From positions 16,108,296 through 16,172,295 of the forward strand of contig JARWIR010000024.1 of the NCBI GenBank assembly GCA_029959085.1: a DNA stretch of 64,000 nucleotides. Reading direction: 5' to 3'. Source of the stretch: Nemophila menziesii (taxonomy: Eukaryota; Streptophyta; Magnoliopsida; Boraginales; Hydrophyllaceae). Below, in pieces: positions 35,376 to 47,562 of the stretch (within the stretch, counting starts at the first letter, position 1; each line of letters starts with the position of its first letter). Under the pieces are notes generated by a model. The model was not told the DNA's origin. It saw only the letters and a program-made list of their open reading frames with translations, and ran no database searches. The position numbers and the translations under genes are program-made.

Positions 35376-37531
35376 AACGCGGGAGGTAAAATCATTTCTA
35401 GCCTACACATAAGTTCAACCACCTTCTTCTTTCCCGATACTAACTGTTTCCTGCTTAGATTTTTATTGCAAACGACTCTAAACACGTTCGCTAACCCAAT
35501 AAACACATCACTAATCGCTTTGTCTTCAATAAGCCCGGGGAGACTAGCCACGAAAAGATATTGCATCATCACGTGACAGTCGTGAGATTTCATGCCGATA
35601 ATCTTACCCGTATCACTTTGAACATTGTTTCTCATACTAGATGCAAAACCGTCGGGAAACTTCTGTGCCTTCAGCCAGTCAAGAAAAATAGTCCGCTTTT
35701 CCGGTGTTAGAGTGTACTTTCCCCGTTTCAATATTTTTTTACCATTTTTCTCAGTCAACCACAATTCTTTTCTAATCTTCAATTTCTCAAGATCCAGTCT
35801 CGCTTTCACGTTATCTTTGTTAACTTTCCCATCAAGACCTATAACTGTACCGAGCAGAGCATCACACATGTTTTTCTCGCAATGCATAACGTCAATGTTA
35901 TGTTTCAACAGGTTTTCAGACCAATAAGGTAAACGATAAAAAATACTCTTTTTCTTCCAATTGAATCGCCGGTTAACATCTTGCTTCACGATCTTTCCCC
36001 CAAAATCCTTGTGTTTACCGGGAAACACAATGGGAAGCCCATCTAACTGTGTCTGAATACTTGCAGGACTATATTTCTTCGGTGGGCGCCTATCATCGGG
36101 TTCCTTGTACAAAACACGTTCGCTTCTAAATGGATGTCCGGCAGGTAACCAACGTCTATGGTCAAAGTAAACAATCCCTTTGTTCACACTCAATGACGGA
36201 GTATGATCCATGCATTCGGGACAAGCTTTGTAACCTTGACCCGACCATCCCGAAGTGTATGACCTAGCGGGGAAATCATTAGTGGTAGACAACAAACAAA
36301 CCTTCATCGTAAACTCTTCTTTCTTGTGGGCATCATACGTAACGATCCCTTTATCCCACAACTCTTCCAACTCATCTATAACAGGACGAAGAAAGACATC
36401 CATGTCCTTACCGGGTGAACGGGGTCCCGGAATCAACAAACAAAGCTGGAATGTGGTTTCCTTCATGCATACCCACGGGGGCAAGTTATATACGGTTAAT
36501 ATGACTGGCCACATGCTATACGAGTTGTTTTGCATAGAGAAAGGACAAAACCCATCGATTCCAAGACTCAGATATACGTTACGAGGTTCACTAGCAAACT
36601 CAGGGTGTAGCGCTGCAAATCGCTTCCAACTATCACCATCAACCGGATGACGCAACACATCCGGATCTGCACTGTTACCGGTATGGTGCCAAATCATGTC
36701 TTCAGCGGTGTGCTTTGAAGCGAATAGTCGCTGTAATCTAGGAGCAATCGGAAAATATCGAAGCTTCTTATGCGGTACTTTGATACCCTTCTTTGGGTCC
36801 CATCTAGACTCGTTACAAACTGGACACTTGTCAAGGTCTTTGTTTTCTTTGTAATAAATAACACAATCGTTCAAACAAACGTCGATGGTAACATACCCCA
36901 TACCCAAACTTTTCAACTTCTTGTTGCATGCTTCATAAGATTCGGGCAAATTGTGAGGTTTAGGCAAAATACGACCCAACAACTCCAGTAGCTCGGTGAA
37001 TGAGGTGTTAGTCCATTTGTTCTTTACTTTTACGTGCATTAGCTTGGCAATAAAATTCAACGAACCCATCGATTCACAACCAGGAAATAATTCTGTCTCC
37101 AGTTCTTCGAACAAGGTGTCAAAACTGCTTCGACTTGGAATATGTGCATCTCTCATCTCGGTGTCTCCCGGATGTCCACCAACATCGTAACTCTGTCTCA
37201 CATCGTCATAAACATGCTGGATTTCATTTACTATAACTGGATCTTTACTTGCAGGGGGTGTATGTGTTTGTATCTCTTCCTCACCGTGTTTTGTCCAAAC
37301 CTTATAATCATGGTTAAACCCCTCTCTTAGAAGGTGGGCCATAACATCATTGGTTTTTAATCGGCAAAAATTATTACACTTCTTACACGGACAAGACAAG
37401 TAACCGGTATAACCTCTACTTTTCTTAGCAAAATCGATAAATTTATAAACCCCAAAAATATATTCAGCATCTAACACATTCGTCGATTCGATCCAACTCT
37501 TATCGATACTCATGCCCGAACTCGATGCCAT
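35366..37531 (-). CDS. Transposase exon 1, 5' part up to the frameshift
   Basis: Open frame of 721 residues from ATG at 37531 to TAA at 35366-35368. It contains the transposase-associated domain, the two cysteine pairs, the tnp2 catalytic core and the first part of DUF4218. The acidic residue in GIDGFCPF and those in HNIDVMHCEKN are candidates for the RNase-H-like DDE site, from family knowledge only. Four or more reading frames on the opposite strand over this stretch are shadows. If translated alone it would be a truncated protein ending LPPAFLI. Confidence 0.9.
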   Translation of the reverse strand: MASSSGMSIDKSWIESTNVLDAEYIFGVYKFIDFAKKSRGYTGYLSCPCKKCNNFCRLKTNDVMAHLLREGFNHDYKVWTKHGEEEIQTHTPPASKDPVIVNEIQHVYDDVRQSYDVGGHPGDTEMRDAHIPSRSSFDTLFEELETELFPGCESMGSLNFIAKLMHVKVKNKWTNTSFTELLELLGRILPKPHNLPESYEACNKKLKSLGMGYVTIDVCLNDCVIYYKENKDLDKCPVCNESRWDPKKGIKVPHKKLRYFPIAPRLQRLFASKHTAEDMIWHHTGNSADPDVLRHPVDGDSWKRFAALHPEFASEPRNVYLSLGIDGFCPFSMQNNSYSMWPVILTVYNLPPWVCMKETTFQLCLLIPGPRSPGKDMDVFLRPVIDELEELWDKGIVTYDAHKKEEFTMKVCLLSTTNDFPARSYTSGWSGQGYKACPECMDHTPSLSVNKGIVYFDHRRWLPAGHPFRSERVLYKEPDDRRPPKKYSPASIQTQLDGLPIVFPGKHKDFGGKIVKQDVNRRFNWKKKSIFYRLPYWSENLLKHNIDVMHCEKNMCDALLGTVIGLDGKVNKDNVKARLDLEKLKIRKELWLTEKNGKKILKRGKYTLTPEKRTIFLDWLKAQKFPDGFASSMRNNVQSDTGKIIGMKSHDCHVMMQYLFVASLPGLIEDKAISDVFIGLANVFRVVCNKNLSRKQLVSGKKKVVELMCRLEMILPPAFLI

Positions 37532-38280
37532 CACTTAACAACAATTTGAGTAAACTATGCGACTACATTAATAAAAAAAATAAAAATACATAATTATTAC
37601 AACCTAATGAATAAAATGAATAAAAATTACAACACAATAAACAAAATAAAAAAATTACAAACTCATTGAATGAATAAATATTACAAACCATTGAATGAAT
37701 AAAAATTACAAACCATTAAATGAATAAATATTACAAACCATTAAATTAATGAATGAATATATAAAAAAAACAAATAATTAAATAAACAAGTAAAAATATA
37801 TGAGCACAAAATATAAATTCACACAGCACATGCATAATCAACCAACAAATATTTAATTCATTAACCTAATCATATGGTATATCAACTTGCTAATATAATC
37901 AATTAAATACAAAGCTTAAAAAACATGAAATTTAATGGAAATACCTTGAATTGGATGGATAAATTGAAGAGTGATGTTAATTCCCTACCAAGAAAGTTGT
38001 ATTAATTCACCTAATCAAAGCATATAGGAAGAATGAAACACAATTAGCATTAAAAAAAAAAATTGAATTTCATGCAATTATACCTTAAATTGTTTGATGA
38101 AAGATGATATTAATGGAGCCCCACTTTGATTATTGAACCAAGAATGATGCAAGATGAAGTGGAGAAGGAATTGCAAAAAAAAATGGAATTTTGTTGATTT
38201 TTTGGGAGAAAATCGGAGGATTATTATGGGTGTTGTGTGTGTTATGTGGGTTAAAAAACCTGCTGCAATTAAATAGGATC
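37532..38280 (-). promoter_or_regulatory. 5' region of the transposase, with possible 5'-UTR introns
   Basis: No coding frame here. On the minus strand, AAG|GTATAATTGC (junction 38084/38083) followed by CTTTGATTAG (ending 38011) or CTTGGTAG (ending 37985) could be one leader intron. AAG|GTATTTCC (37945/37944) with TTTATTAATGTAG ahead of the ATG could be a second. The transcription start was not located. This rests only on splice-site appearance; leader introns are common in plant transposases. Confidence 0.35.
37654..37755. repeat. Four ~25-bp tandem repeats upstream of the transposase
   Basis: Units of ATTACAAACCATTGAATGAA plus a short AT tail repeat about four times with minor changes, with degenerate copies further left to about 37596. 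They lie in the leader or promoter region of the transposase. Confidence 0.8.
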
Positions 38281-38557
38281 GACGTTTAGCGACGACAATA
38301 CGGGTCGTGGGTAAACTAATTTAGTCGTCGTTAATCTTCAAAATAGCGACGACATGCATAGTCGCTAAAATAGCGACGGTAGTTCGTCAAGGAAAAAAAA
38401 TTCAATAAGAAATAAAATACAATTAGCGACGAAAAACTAAAATATAACGACAAATTCGTTGTCGTTAATTAGCGACACAGTAAAATATTGTCGCTAAGTT
38501 TCTGTCGTCGCTAATTTAGTTCGTTTAACGACGAATTACGGGTCGTCGCTAATTTCT
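38281..38557. repeat. Right subterminal repeats of the CACTA element
   Basis: About ten copies of a TTAGCGACGAC / GTCGTCGCTAA motif in mixed orientation, several shortened to TAGCGAC. CGTGGGTAAAC occurs twice. Such clusters within ~300 bp of a CACTA end are the usual binding sites for the element's accessory protein (TNPA in En/Spm). No accessory gene is present in this copy. Confidence 0.85.
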
Positions 38558-38586
38558 CGTGGGTAAACACCGCATTTCCAGTAGTG
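38558..38586 (-). repeat. Intact right terminus (CACTA end)
   Basis: Read inwards from 38586: CACTACTGGAAATGCGG, then TGTTTACCCACG. The junction with satellite (TTTAACCTAAATATATAG from 38587) is sharp. The partner inverted copy expected at the left end is absent. Confidence 0.9.
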
Positions 38587-41500
38587 TTTAACCTAAATAT
38601 ATAGTTTTGTGGATCAAGACAAACAAACGTTGTATAATTTCCAACCCAAAGTTAATGATTATCCACTAGCTACATGAGTGTTTCGCGTTCAAGTTTGACG
38701 ACGTAAATAATAGTTTTGTATTCCAGGTTTCAAATATTTCAATTTTTTCTTTTATCTTACGTTTACGTCAAAATGAATCTTACTTAGACTTATGGTTCTT
38801 CACAAAAGTCTCAGAAACAGTTAGAATTCAATAAACATATTTAATTCTAAAAGATAAAATAGAAGAATAAATGTATTTAGAAACGTCATACGTAAAAAAA
38901 GGTAAAACTCGTTTTAAGCGACTCACTAGTATATAAATAATAGTTCTTTACCATTTTGAGGCATAAATCTTCTTTGATATAAATATATAAAGTTTGTTGT
39001 ATCCAACCAAACAATCGTTGTAGCAATTCCAACTATCAATTTGAGATTATCGACTCTCTACCAAGAGTGTCCCAGGTTCAAGTCCTGGCAACGGTTATAT
39101 TTTTTTGTTAAGTTTCAAATCTTTAAATTTCATGTTTGGTCAATCGCTTTTTTATTATCTTTTTAATTAGAGTTATGGCTCTTGGAAAAAGTCTCGCAAA
39201 AAAATTGAATTCAGTCAACATATTTCATATTAAGAGTAACGATGGAAGAATAAATGCAAGTAGAAAACATCATGCATAAAATGATAAAATTTTCTATTAA
39301 CGGGTCACAAGTATTCAAAACGAGTTGTGTAATCTTTTTATAGGTAATCATATTTAACCTAAATATATAGTTTTGTGGATCAAGACAAACAAACGTTGTA
39401 TAAATTCCAATCCAAAGTTAATGATTCTCCACTAGCTAAATCAGTGTCTCGCGTTCAAGTTTGACGACGTAGATAATAGTTTTGTATTCCAGGTTTCAAA
39501 TATTTCAGTTCTTTCTTTTATCTTACGTTTACGTCAAAATGAATCTTACTTAGACTTATGGTTCTTCACAAAAGTCTCAGAAACAGTTAGAATTCAATAA
39601 ACATATTTAATTCCAAAAGATAAAATAGAAGAATAAATCTATTTAGAAACGTCATACGTAAAAAAAAAAGTAAAACTCGTTTTAAGCGAATCACTAGTAT
39701 ATAAATAATAGTTCTTTACCATTTTGAGGCATAAATCTTCTTTGATATAAATATAGAGAGTTTGTTGTATCCAACCTAACAACCGTTGTAGCAATTTCAA
39801 CTATCAATTTGAGATTATCGACTCTCTACCAAGAGTATCCCAAGTTCAAGTCCTGGCAACGGTTATATCTTTCTGTTAAGTTTCAAATCTTTAAATTTTA
39901 TGTTTGGTTAATCGCATTGTTATTATTTTTTTAATTAGAGTTATGGTTCTTGGAAAAAGTCTCGCAAAAAAATTGAATTCAGTCAACATATTTCATTTTA
40001 AGAGTAACGATGGAAGAATAAATGCAAGTAGAAAAAATCATGCATAAAATGATAAAATTTTCTATTAACGAGTCACAAGTATTCAAAAAGAGTTGTGTAA
40101 TCTTTTTATAGATAATCATATTTAACCTAAATATATAGTTTTGTAGATCAAGACAAACAAACGTTGTATAATTTCCAACCCAAAGTTAATGATTCTCCAC
40201 TAGCTACATGAGTGTCTCGCGTTCAAGTTTGACGACGTAAATAATAATTTTGTATTCCAGGTTTCAAATATTTAACTTTTGTCTTTTATCTTACATTTGC
40301 GTCAAAATGAATCTTAATTAGACTTATGGTTCTTCAAAAATTTCCCAGAAACAGTTAGAATTAAATAAACATATTTAATTCTAAAGGTTAAAATAGAAGA
40401 ATAAATGTATTTAGAAACGTCATACGTAAAAAAAGGTAAAACTCGTTGTAAGCGACTCACTAGTATATAAATAATATTTGTTACCCTTTTGAGGCATAAA
40501 TCCTCTTTAGTATAAATATATAAAGTTTATTGTATCCAACCAAACAACCGTTGTAGCAATTCCAACTATCAATTTGAGATTATTGACTCTTTACCAAGAG
40601 TGTCCCAAGTTAAAGTCATGGCAACGGTTATATTTTTTTATGTTAAGTTTCAAATCTTTTAATTTCATGTTTGGTTAATCGCTTTGTTATTATTTTTTTA
40701 ATTAGAGTTATGGTTCTTGGAAAAAGTCTCGCAAAAAAATTGAATTCAGTCAACATATTTCATTTTAAGAGTAACGATGGAAGAATAAATGCAAGTAGAA
40801 AACATCATGCATAAAATGATAAAATTTTCAATTAACGGGTCACAAGTATTCAAAAAGATTTGTGTAATCTTTTTATAGGTAATCATATTTAACCTAAATA
40901 TATAGTTTTGTGGATCAAGACAAACAAACGTTGTATAATTTCCAACCCAAGGTTAATGATTCTCCACTAGCTAAATCAGTGTCTCGCATTCAAGTTTGGC
41001 GACGTAAATAATATTTTTGTATTCTAGGTTTCAAATATTTCAATTTTGTCTTTTATCTTACATTTACGTCAAAACGAATCTTAATTAGACTTATGGTTCT
41101 TCAAAAAAGTCCCAGAAACAGTTAGAATTCAATAAACATATTTAATTCTAAAGGTTAAAATAGAAGAATAAATGTATTTAGAAACGTCATACGTAAAAAA
41201 AGGTAAAACTCGTTGTAAGCGACTCACTAGTATATAAATAATAGTTATTACCATTTTGAGGCATAAATCCTCTTTGACATAAATATATAAAGTTTGTTGT
41301 ATCCAACCAAACAACCGTTGTAGCAATTCCAACTATCAATTTGAGATTATTGAATCTCTACCAAGAGTGTCCCAGGTTCAAGGTCTGGCCACGGTTATAT
41401 TTTTTATGTTAAGTTTCAAATCTTTAGATTTCGTGTTTAGTCAATCGCTTTGTTATAACTTTTTTTAATTAGAGTTATGGTTCTTGGAAAAAGTCTCGCA

Positions 41501-42974
41501 AAAGAATTGAATTCAGTCAACATATTTCATTTTAAGAGTAGCGATGGAAGAATAAATGCAAGTAGAAAACATCATGCATAAAATGATAAAATTTTCTATT
41601 AACGGGTCACAAGTATTCAAAAAGAGTTGTGTAATCTTTTTATAGGTAATCATATTTAGCCTAAATATATAGTTTTGTGGATCAAGATAAACAAACGTTG
41701 TATAAATTCCAACCCAAAGTTAATGATTCTCCACTAGCTAAATCAGTGTCTCGCGTTCAAGTTTGACGACGTAGATAATAGTTTTGTATTCCAGGTTTCA
41801 AATATTTCAATTTTTTCTTTTATCTTACGTTTACGTCAAAATGAATCTTACTTAGACTTATGGTTCTTCACAAAAGTCTCAGAAACAGTTAGAATTCAAT
41901 AAACATATTTAATTCTAAAAGATAAAATAGAAGAATAAATGTATTTAGAAACGTCATACGTAAAAAAAGGTAAAACTCGTTTTAAGCGACTCACTAGTAT
42001 ATAAATAATAGTTCTTTACCATTTTGAGGCATAAATCTTCTTTGATATAAATATGTAAAGTTTGTTGTATCCAACCAAACAACCGTTGTAGCAATTCCAA
42101 TAATCAATTTGAGATTATCGACTCTCTATCAAGAGTGTCCCAGGTTCAAGTTCTGGCAACGGTTATATTTTTTTGTTAAGTTTCAAATCTTTAAATTTCA
42201 TGTTTGGTCAGATGCTTTGTTATTATGTTTTTAATTAGAGTTATGGTTCTTGGAAAAAGTCTCGCAAAAAAATTGAATTCAGTCAACATATTTCATTTTA
42301 AGAGTAACTATGGAAGAATAAATACAAGTAGAAAACATCATGCATAAAATGATAAAATTTTCTATTAACGGGTCACAAGTATTCAAAAAGAGTTGTGTAA
42401 TCTTTTTATAGGTAATCATATTTAACCTAAATATATAGTTTTGTGGATCAAGACAAACAAACGTTGTATAATTTCCAACCCAAAGTTAATGATTCTCCAG
42501 TATCTACATGAGTGTCTCGCGTTCAAGTTTGGCGACGTAAATAATAGTTTTGTATTCTAGGTTTCAAATATTTCAATTTTGTCTTTTATCTTACATTTAC
42601 GTCAAAATGAATCTTAATTAGAATTATGGTTCTTCAAAAAAAGTCCCAGAAACAGTTAGAATTCAATAAACATATTTAATTCTAAAGGTTAAAATAGAAG
42701 AATAAATGTATTTAGAAACGTCATACGTAAAAAAAGGTAAAACTCGTTGTAAGCGACTCACTAGTATATAAATAATAGTTATTACCATTTTGAGGAATAA
42801 ATCCTCTTTGATATAAATATATAAAGTTTGTTGTATCCAACCAAACAACCGTTATAGCAATTCCAATTATAAATTTGAGATTATTGACTCTCTACCAAGA
42901 GTGTCCCAGGTTCAAGACCTGGCCACGGTTATATTTTTTATGTTAAGTTTCAAATCTTTAAATTTCATGTTTGG
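38587..42974. repeat. Six-unit right-array block, first copy (first unit partial)
   Basis: Unit types run in order: partial unit with ATTATCCAC and GTGTTTCGCG, then 39140 (ATCTTTCTG end), 39908 (ACGAGTCAC, TTTAACTTTTG), 40675 (CCAAGGTTAATG), 41441 (TTTAGTCAATCGC start, AATATGTAAAG), 42208 (GGTCAGATGC start). The same order recurs at 49846-54442, about 11.47 kb further on. Confidence 0.8.
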
Positions 42975-43732
42975 TCAATCGCTTTGTTATAACTTTTTCT
43001 AATTAGAGTTCTGGTTCTTGGAAAAAGTCTCGCAAAAAAATTGAATTCAGTCAACATATTTCATATTAAGAGTAACGATGGAAGAATAAATGCAAGTAGA
43101 AAACATCATGCAAAAAATGATATTAACGGGTCACAAGTATTCAAAAAGAGTTGTGTAATCTTTTTATAGGTAATCATATGTAACCTAAATATATAGTTTT
43201 GTGGATCAAGACAAACAAACGTTGTATAAATTCCAATCCAAAGTTAATGATTCTCCACTAGCTAAATCAGTGTCTCGCGTTCAAGTTTGACGACGTAGAT
43301 AATAGTATTGTATTCCAGGTTTCAAATATTTCAATTTTTTCTTTTATCTTACGTTTACGTCAAAATGAATCTTACTTAGACTTATGGTTCTTCACAAAAG
43401 TCTCAGAAACAGTTAGAATTCAATAAACATATTTAATTCTAAAAGATAAAATAGAAGAATAAATGTATTTAGAAACGTCATACGTAAAAAAAAAGTAAAA
43501 CTCGTTTTAAGCGACTCACTAGTATATAAATAATAGTTCTTTACCATTTTGAGGCATAAATCTTCTTTGATATAAATATATAGAGTTTGTTGTATCCAAC
43601 CTAACAACCGTTGTAGCAATTCCAACTATCAATTTGAGATTATCGACTCTCTACCAAGAGTATCCCAAGTTCAAGTCCTGGCAACGGTTATATCTTTCTG
43701 TTAAGTTTCAAATCTTTAAATTTTATGTTTGG
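42975..43732. repeat. Right-array unit carrying the left-array 10-bp deletion
   Basis: This 758-bp unit has GCAAAAAATGATATTAAC, the deletion otherwise typical of the left 1522-bp repeat, combined with right-type markers CCAACCTAACAACC and ATCTTTCTG. It is a recombinant or an ancestor shared by both arrays. Confidence 0.8.
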
Positions 43733-46700
43733 TTAATCGCTTTGTTATTATTTTTTTAATTAGAGTTATGGTTCTTGGAAAAAGTCTCGCAAAAAAATTG
43801 AATTCAGTCAACATATTTCATTTTAAGAGTAACGATGGAAGAATAAATGCAAGTAGAAAAAATCATGCATAAAATGATAAAATTTTCTATTAACGAGTCA
43901 CAAGTATTCAAAAAGAGTTGTGTAATCTTTTTATAGATAATCATATTTAACCTAAATATATATTTTTGTAGATCAAGACAAACAAACGTTGTATAATTTC
44001 CAACCCAAAGTTAATGATTCTCCACTAGCTACATGAGTGTCTCGCGTTCAAGTTTGACGACGTAAATAATAGTTTTGTATTCCAGGTTTCAAATATTTAA
44101 CTTTTGTCTTTTATCTTACATTTGCGTCAAAATGAATCTTAATTAGACTTATGGTTCTTCAAAAATTTCCCAGAAACAGTTAGAATTAAATAAACATATT
44201 TAATTCTAAAGGTTAAAATAGAAGAATAAATGTATTTGGAAACGTCATACGTAAAAAAAGGTAAAACTCGTTGTAAGCGACTCACTAGTATATAAATAAT
44301 ATTTGTTACCCTTTTGAGGCATAAATCCTCTTTGTTATAAATATATAAAGTTTATTGTATCCAACCAAACAACCGTCGTAGCAATTCCAACTATCAATTT
44401 GAGATTATTGACTCTTTACCAAGAGTGTCCCAAGTTCAAGTCATGGCAACGGTTATATTTTTTATGTTAAGTTTCAAATCTTTTAATTTCATGTTTGGTT
44501 AATCGCTTTGTTATTATTTTTTTAATTAGAGTTATGGTTCTTGGAAAAAGTCTCGCAAAAAAATTGAATTCAGTCAACATATTTCATTTTAAGAGTAACG
44601 ATGGAAGAATAAGTGCAAGTAGAAAACATCATGCATAAAATGATAAAATTTTCTATTAACGGGTCACAAGTATTCAAAAAGATTTGTGTAATCTTTTTAT
44701 AGGTAATCATATTTAACCTAAATATATAGTTTTGTGGATCAAGACAAACAAACGTTGTATAATTTCCAACCCAAGGTTAATGATTCTCCACTAGCTACAT
44801 GAGTGTCTCGCATTCAAGTTTGGCGACGTAAATAATATTTTTGTATTCTAGGTTTCAAATATTTCAATTTTGTCTTTTATCTTACATTTACGTCAAAATG
44901 AATCTTAATTAGACTTATGGTTCTTCAAAAAAGTCCCAGAAACAGTTAGAATTCAATAAACATATTTAATTCTAAAGGTTAAAATAGAAGAATAAATGTA
45001 TTTAGAAACGTCATACGTAAAAAAAGGTAAAACTCGTTGTAAGCGACTCACTAGTATATAAATAATAGTTATTACCATTTTGAGGAATAAATCCTCTTTG
45101 ACATAAATATATAAAGTTTGTTGTATCCAACCAAACAACCGTTGTAGCAATTCCAATTATTAAATTGAGATTATTGAATCTCTACCAAGAGTGTCCCAGG
45201 TTCAAGGTCTGGCCACGGTTATATTTTTTATGTTAAGTTTCAAATCTTTAGATTTCGTGTTTAGTCAATCGCTTTGTTATAACTTTTTTTAATTAGAGTT
45301 ATGGTTCTTGGAAAAAGTCTCGCAAAAGAATTGAATTCAGTCAACATATTTCATTTTAAGAGTAACGATGGAAGAATAAATGCAAGTAGAAAACATCATG
45401 CATAAAATGATTAAATTTTCTATTAACGGGTCACAAGTATTCAAAAAGAGTTGTGTAATATTTTTATAGGTAATCATATTTAACCTAAATATATAGTTTT
45501 GTGTATCAAGACAAACAAACGTTGTATAAATTCCAACCCAAAGTTAATGATTCTCCACTAGCTAAATCAGTGTCTCGCGTTCAAGTTTGACGACGTAGAT
45601 AATAGTTTTGTATTCCAGGTTTCAAATATTTCAATTTTTTCTTTTATCTTACGTTTACGTCAAAATGAATCTTACTTAGACTTATGGTTCTTCACAAAAG
45701 TCTCTGAAACAGTTAGAATTCAATAAACATATTTAATTCTAAAAGATAAAATAGAAGAATAAATGTATTTAGAAACGTCATACGTAAAAAAAGGTAAAAC
45801 TCGTTTTAAGCGACTCACTAGTATATAAATAATAGTTCTTTACCATTTTGAGGCATAAATCTTCTTTGATATAAATATATAGAGTTTTTTGTATCCAACC
45901 AAACAACCGTTGTAGCAATTCCAACTATCAATTTGAGATTATCGACTCTCTACCAAGAGTATCCCATGTTCAAGTCCTGGCAACGGTTATATCTTTCTGT
46001 TAAGTTTCAAATCTTTAAATTTTATGTTTGGTTAATCGCTTTGTTATTATTTTTTTAATTAGAGTTATGGTTCTTGGAAAAAGTCTCACAAAAAAATTGA
46101 ATTCAGTCAACATATTTCATTTTAAGAGTAACGATGGAAGAATAAATGCAAGTAGAAAAAATCATGCATAAAATGATAAAATTTTCTATTAACGAGTCAC
46201 AAGTATTCAAAAAGAGTTGTGTAATCTTTTTATAGATAATCATATTTAACCTAAATATATAGTTTTGTTGATCAAGACAAACAAACGTTGTATAATTTCC
46301 AACCCAAAGTTAATGATTCTCCACTAGCTACATGAGTGTCTCGCGTACAAGTTTGACGACGTAAATAATAGTTTTGTATTCCAGGTTTCAAATATTTAAC
46401 TTTTGTCTTTTATCTTACATTTGCGTCAAAATGAATCTTAATTAGACTTATGGTTCGTCAAAAATTTCCCAGAAACAGTTAGAATTAAATAAACATATTT
46501 AATTCTAAAGGTTAAAATAGAAGAATAAATGTATTTAGAAACGTCATACGTAAAAAATGGTAAAACTCGTTGTAAGCGACTCACTAGTATATAAATAATA
46601 GTTGTTACCCTTTTGAGGCATAAATCCTCTTTGGTATAAATATATAAAGTTTATTGTATCCAACCAAACAACCGTTGTAGCAATTCCAACTATCAATTTG

Positions 46701-47562
46701 AGATTATTGACTCTTTACCAAGAGTGTCCCAAGTTCAAGTCATGGCAACGGTTATATTTTTTATGTTAAGTTTCAAATCTTTTAATTTCATGTTTGGTTA
46801 ATCGCTTTGTTATTATTTTTTTAATTAGGGTTATGGTTCTTGGAAAAAGTCTCGCAAAAAAATTAAATTCAGTCAACATATTTCATTTTAAGAGTAACGA
46901 TGGAAGAATAAATGCAAGTAGAAAACATCATGCATAAAATGATAAAATTTTCTATTAACGGGTCACAAGTATTCAAAAAGATTTGTGTAATCTTTTTATA
47001 GGTAATCATATTTAACCTAAATATATAGTTTTGTGGATCAAGACAAACAAACGTTGTATAATTTCCAACCCAAGGTTAATGATTCTCCACTAGCTACATG
47101 AGTGTCTCGCATTCAAGTTTGGCGGCGTAAATAATATTTTTGTATTCTAGGTTTCAAATATTTCAATTTTGTCTTTTATCTTACATTTATGTCAAAATGA
47201 ATCTTAATTAGACTTTTGCTCTTCAAAAAAGTCCCAGAAACAGTTAGAATTCAATAAACATATTTAATTCTAAAGGTTAAAATAGAAGAATAAATGTATT
47301 TAGAAACGTCATACGTAAAAAAAGGTAAAACTCGTTATAAGCGACTCACTAGTATATAAATAATAGTTCTTTACCATTTTGAGGCATAAATCTTCTTTGA
47401 TATAAATATATAAAGTTTGTTGTATCCAGCCAAACAACCGTTGTAGCAATTCCAACTATCAATTTGAGATTATCGACTCTCTACCAAGAGTGTCCCAGGT
47501 TCAAGTCCTGGCAACGGTTATATTTTTTTGTTAAGTTTCAAATCTTTAAATTTCATGTTTGG

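Larger units (their letters stand above)
33798..37531 (-). pseudogene. TNP2-type CACTA transposase, three coding exons, frameshifted
   Basis: Predicted structure: exon 1 37531-34981, exon 2 34701-34617, exon 3 34541-33798; about 1126 residues if the frame were intact. Domain order is that of plant TNP2 proteins: transposase-associated domain (residues ~10-85, CPCKKC at 47-52), zinc-type CPVC (236-239), tnp2 transposase core (~215-560, GIDGFCPF at 324-331, CPEC at 437-440, HNIDVMHCEKN at 544-554), DUF4218 (~610-780), and DUF4216 in exon 3. Such proteins cut and join CACTA ends in the nucleus. A 1-bp loss in a T run near 35373-35377 stops the frame after PPAF. Start chosen at the ATG at 37531; an upstream in-frame GTG is not used. 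Family membership is firm; activity is not expected. Confidence 0.93.
31466..38586. mobile_element. CACTA (En/Spm) DNA transposon, left end truncated
   Basis: The non-satellite insert ends on the right with the inverse of CACTACTGGAAATGCGG at 38586, a typical CACTA-superfamily terminus. It holds a TNP2-type transposase on the minus strand, and subterminal TTAGCGACGAC/GTCGTCGCTAA motifs in both orientations near both sides (31482-31556 and 38281-38550). The left edge at 31465/31466 shows no CACTA motif. TTT at 38587-38589 would fit one copy of a 3-bp target duplication, but no partner is left. The element is defective: it lacks one terminus and its transposase is frameshifted. Mobilisation even in trans would be unlikely with one end missing. 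Confidence 0.93.

Noticed and set aside
34984..37330. Several plus-strand frames of 62-142 residues opposite the transposase
   Set aside because: They are shadows of the conserved minus-strand transposase exons, with atypical composition and no domains.
31466..38586. LTR retrotransposon or other retroelement
   Set aside because: No long direct terminal repeats, no reverse transcriptase, integrase or gag motifs; the proteins and the CACTA end fit a DNA transposon.
31466..38586. A second transposon gene (TNPA-like accessory protein)
   Set aside because: Outside the transposase exons there is only minisatellite, subterminal repeats and AT-rich leader; no further conserved frame is visible.
41129..41332. 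Recurrent 61-70-residue minus-strand frame in half B (also near 31164, 43413, 51065 and 62563)
   Set aside because: It varies by frameshift between units, uses alternative starts, overlaps the tRNA-like region and matches no family I know.
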